NCBI RefSeq assembly: GCF_022965805.1
Contig: NC_133106.1
Span: 32,539,913-32,603,912 of the forward strand
Reading direction: 5' to 3'
Origin: Primulina eburnea
Lineage: Eukaryota > Streptophyta > Magnoliopsida > Lamiales > Gesneriaceae
DNA: 64,000 bases
Positions 61,458 through 64,000 of the stretch are shown here, piece after piece (position 1 is the stretch's first letter; every line of letters starts with the position of its first letter). The translations under genes and the position numbers were made by a program. The notes beneath the pieces were generated by a model. It was not told the origin of the DNA and searched no databases. It saw nothing but the letters and a program-made list of their open reading frames with translations.

Positions 61458-64000
61458 ATGTTTACGCGAATTTTCGGAAAGCCTAAGCAAGAGGCAAATG
61501 CTCTGGCAACGCTTGACAAATTAAATGAGGTAAAAGTTTGTTCTTTGATCGTTTTGGAATCTCTCTTATTTTTGTTTTGAATTTTTGTGTTATAATGAAT
61601 ATAATTTTAAAGTTCGTGTATTTCCTTATTGTGCTGCCTTGACCGTTTAAAGCTTCATTGAGTTCTAAATTTCTTAAGTGAGAGAGTTAAGAGCATGTGT
61701 TAATTTGGAAACTTTTTCGCTACACTGATGAATAATTTGTATTTGTATTTGTATTTGTATTTGGTATCAGTTAGTCTGCGCTGTTACGCTTTGATTTTGA
61801 TTTTTGTCGTACAAAGAAAAGTTATCATTTGAATTAGAAAAGACATCTTTGAATGAATATATTCAACTTCAGCTGACTGCATTTGGAAATGCACTCCTTG
61901 AGGTTTGTGGTTTAAAACTTTAAATATGATCTCTGGTTTAAGAGAATGCTATGTTTATATACGTATTATTCAGTCAATGTGTCTTCTTAAACGATGTTTG
62001 TTATCTTGTGTTCAAACTTCTAATTAAGTAGTTGGTTTAAGGGAGTTGCTTTATACTTTTCCACTTTCCACTTGTTCCACCTACTTTATTAGTTAAATGA
62101 CTCTGGTGAATATATGGAGATAGAAGAGATCCATACCTCGGGTTCCTATCTTAGGCTTAGATTTTGAAGTTTACATGTTTATGCCTAGCAATTTGAGTCA
62201 CATGCACCATGTTTAGTGCGATGTCATGCAGAAACCAAATATATACAACGGCAAATAAAAGAGATATCCATGGTCGAAACCAAAGTATTCTTGACAGTCC
62301 ACTTTCAAATTTTTCATTTTCAATATTTGAGTTTTGGCATGAAGGGGAAAAATGACAACATTGTGATTTTAGTGTTTTTGCAACTGCAGAAGTTGTTTTC
62401 GATTCTAGAGCAAGTGAAATAAGGATCCCTTCTTATGCATTTTTTTCTTTTACTCCCTTGCATGGCATGGTATGCAGACTCTTGAGATGCTAGAGAAAAA
62501 GGAGAAAGTTCTCCTGAAGAAGGCAGCGGCAGAAGTGGAAAAGGCGAAGGAGCTTACCAAAGCTAAAAATAAAAGGGGTACGATACGGTGCTTGTGAGAA
62601 ATTATTTTACTCGCCTGTTCAGTATTTTAGAATCTTAAACAAACTTTGCATCTCTTTCATTGCCCAGCCATATGGCAGTGGTTGTATGCCATGAGCAACA
62701 CAATGCGTTATGTGCTTTGTAATTTTAAGAATTACAACGTGCTTTTAATGTTCTTATATTGTAATGTTTTAGCTGCAATACAATGTTTAAAGAGGAAAAG
62801 GCTCTATGAACAGCAAATCGAACAACTTGGAAATTTCCAGTTGCGAATTCATGATCAGGTGATTTGGAGAAACATTAACCACTTAGTTTTCCTGTTGAAA
62901 TAGTTTTGTTTTCTGTCTGGTCCTTTTAAGAACGTGTCTGAACGTCGGTCCCAGATGATAATGCTCGAGGGGGCCAAAGCTACTACAGAAACTGTTGATG
63001 CTTTGAGAACTGGAGCAGCTGCAATGAAAGCTATGCAGAAGGCTACGTAAGTTGCATTTCCCCCAATTTAAAAGAGATTCATTGATATGGCTTTGTAAAT
63101 ATGAAGTTAGAAAGAAGAAGGTTGTGAACAGTTGACAGACAACCCATCAATGCGGAATAGAAATTAAGTCTCGCAACAGTGAAGTTAAATTAAAAAGACG
63201 AAGAACACCAAGGATAAGTCATTTTTTAGTTAGAAAATAAAACCTCAGAGAAAGAATTATATATCTTGAAATTGCTTCACATCACACATTTATGTATTAT
63301 GGATCTAAGTAATCGAGCAAGAGTGACCTTTTATGGCTAGTTGGCTACTCTAGAGTAAATGATTTTCAATGTATTTAAATTATGAGTGGTTTTGTTTAAG
63401 AAGAGAATGTATGTAATGACCATGGGCTATCCCGATCTTGGGCTCCCTTTTAGGGCTTTTTCCTCTACGGGCTTTCAACATGCGCCATTACTCATAGTAT
63501 TATCCTACCCTTAGCTCAATTGGTACCAAGTCTTATGAATCTTAGTACTTATGTTGGAGGTTTTAGGTTCGAGACTTGAGGAGACGAAAGAAATCACAGC
63601 CAGTGTAGCTCAATTGGTACCAAGTCTTATTATCTAAGTACTTATCAAGGAAGTCTTAGGTTCGAGACTTGGCAGAGGTGGGATAATGCTATGAGTAATG
63701 GCGCATGTGGAAAGTCCGTGAGGGAAAAGGCCCTAAGAGGGAGCCCAAGATCGGAATAGCCCATGGCCATTACAATGAAGTTTGCCAAATCTTAAGGAAA
63801 GCAGATTACGGACTGCACCGCATGTTGACATTGACACACAACCACATTAATCCCGTGTACTAGAATTTTCTCACCTCATATTCTCCACTGGCTTTTGTGA
63901 TGTAGCAATATTGATGATGTGGACAAAACAATGGATGAGATCAATGAGCAGACCGAAAATATGAAACAAATTCAGGAAGCACTGTCTGCACCACTTGGTG
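61458..64000 (+). CDS. VPS32: SNF7/VPS32 (CHMP4) ESCRT-III subunit, 3' end outside window
   Basis: Five exons are visible: 61458-61529, 62478-62577, 62773-62858, 62955-63046 and 63906-64000 (continuing). The 148 residues seen match plant VPS32/SNF7 closely: FGKPKQEANALATLDKLNE, TLEMLEKKEKVLLKKAAAEV, AIQCLKRKRLYEQQIEQLGN, MIMLEGAKATTETVDALRTG and NIDDVDKTMDEINEQTENMK. SNF7 is the filament-forming core of ESCRT-III, which cuts membranes during multivesicular-body formation. The basic amphipathic N-terminus (FTRIFGKPK) and the long charged helices are as in the family. The acidic C-terminus with the MIM motif that recruits VPS4 is not in the window. Phases 0, 1, 0 and 2 agree at all joins. Intron 4 (63047-63905) contains the composite repeat at 63413-63773. 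Confidence 0.96.
63413..63773. mobile_element. Composite inverted element with two tandem tRNA-like heads
   Basis: Left arm 63413-63509 (GTAATGACCATGGGCTAT ... CATGCGCCATTACTCATAG) is the near-exact reverse complement of right arm 63678-63773 (CTATGAGTAATGGCGCATG ... ATAGCCCATGGCCATTAC). Between them are two direct copies of a tRNA-like head, 63508-63585 and 63601-63675, each with TAGCTCAATTGGTACCAAG (A-box type) and TTAGGTTCGAGACTT (B-box type). The right head plus right arm looks like a full SINE; the left arm is its tail inverted. The borders lack a clear target duplication. It sits in intron 4 of the SNF7 gene. Confidence 0.75.

Noticed and set aside
63508..63675. tRNA genes in SNF7 intron 4
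   Set aside because: A- and B-box motifs are present twice, but no acceptor stem or anticodon loop pairing of a real tRNA can be formed; they are SINE-like heads.

Overview
The window is nuclear DNA of a flowering plant, almost certainly a eudicot. It holds 12 protein genes split by GT-AG introns, and nearly all encode plant or plastid proteins (ferrochelatase, ELF3, NDL, vacuolar processing enzyme, arabinogalactan peptide, DUF1639). Long AT-rich spacers carry LTR, hAT-like, SINE-like and fold-back elements. The repeats remind me of Lamiales/Gesneriaceae genomes, but that is recollection and not a result. There is no bacterial operon, CRISPR array or viral genome.

Layout. 1-671: end of an LTR-type element. 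716-1901 (-): first three exons of PEX10, with the LTR lying in the next intron. 3978-10741 (-): 15-exon DWNN/RING/zinc-knuckle E3 ligase of the RBBP6/PQT3-like group. 12323-15483 (-): NDL, N-MYC-downregulated-like. 15484-19500: spacer with hAT-like relics. 19501-20749 (+): mitochondrial ATP synthase subunit g. 21610-24324 (-): ferrochelatase of the FC1 type. 24325-28354: repeat-rich spacer. 28355-31281 (+): vacuolar processing enzyme. 32890-35876 (+): DUF1639 protein. 37107-37304 (-): arabinogalactan peptide. 39103-41196 (-): GT14 glycosyltransferase. 41197-49529: the largest gene-poor stretch, with a fold-back MITE, a likely solo LTR, short palindromic elements and a SINE with target duplication. 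49530-52699 (+): ELF3. 52700-55141: hAT element with a perfect 8-bp target duplication, nested in an older element. 55142-60164 (+): 3'-5' exonuclease/KH protein. 61458-64000 (+, 3' end outside the window): SNF7/VPS32, whose fourth intron holds an unusual inverted composite with two tRNA-like heads.

The genes do not form a pathway or a metabolic cluster; they are unrelated housekeeping and regulatory genes. Exon joins were worked out by eye from splice consensus, reading phase and remembered family sequences. For every complete gene the joined exons give one uninterrupted frame with a length close to the family norm. I found no convincing new multi-gene system. The best leads are the composite tRNA-like element (63413-63773), the DWNN ligase with unusual domain order and a disrupted C-terminal frame, the GC-AG intron in FC1, the altered active-site neighbourhood of the VPE, and the nested hAT insertion.
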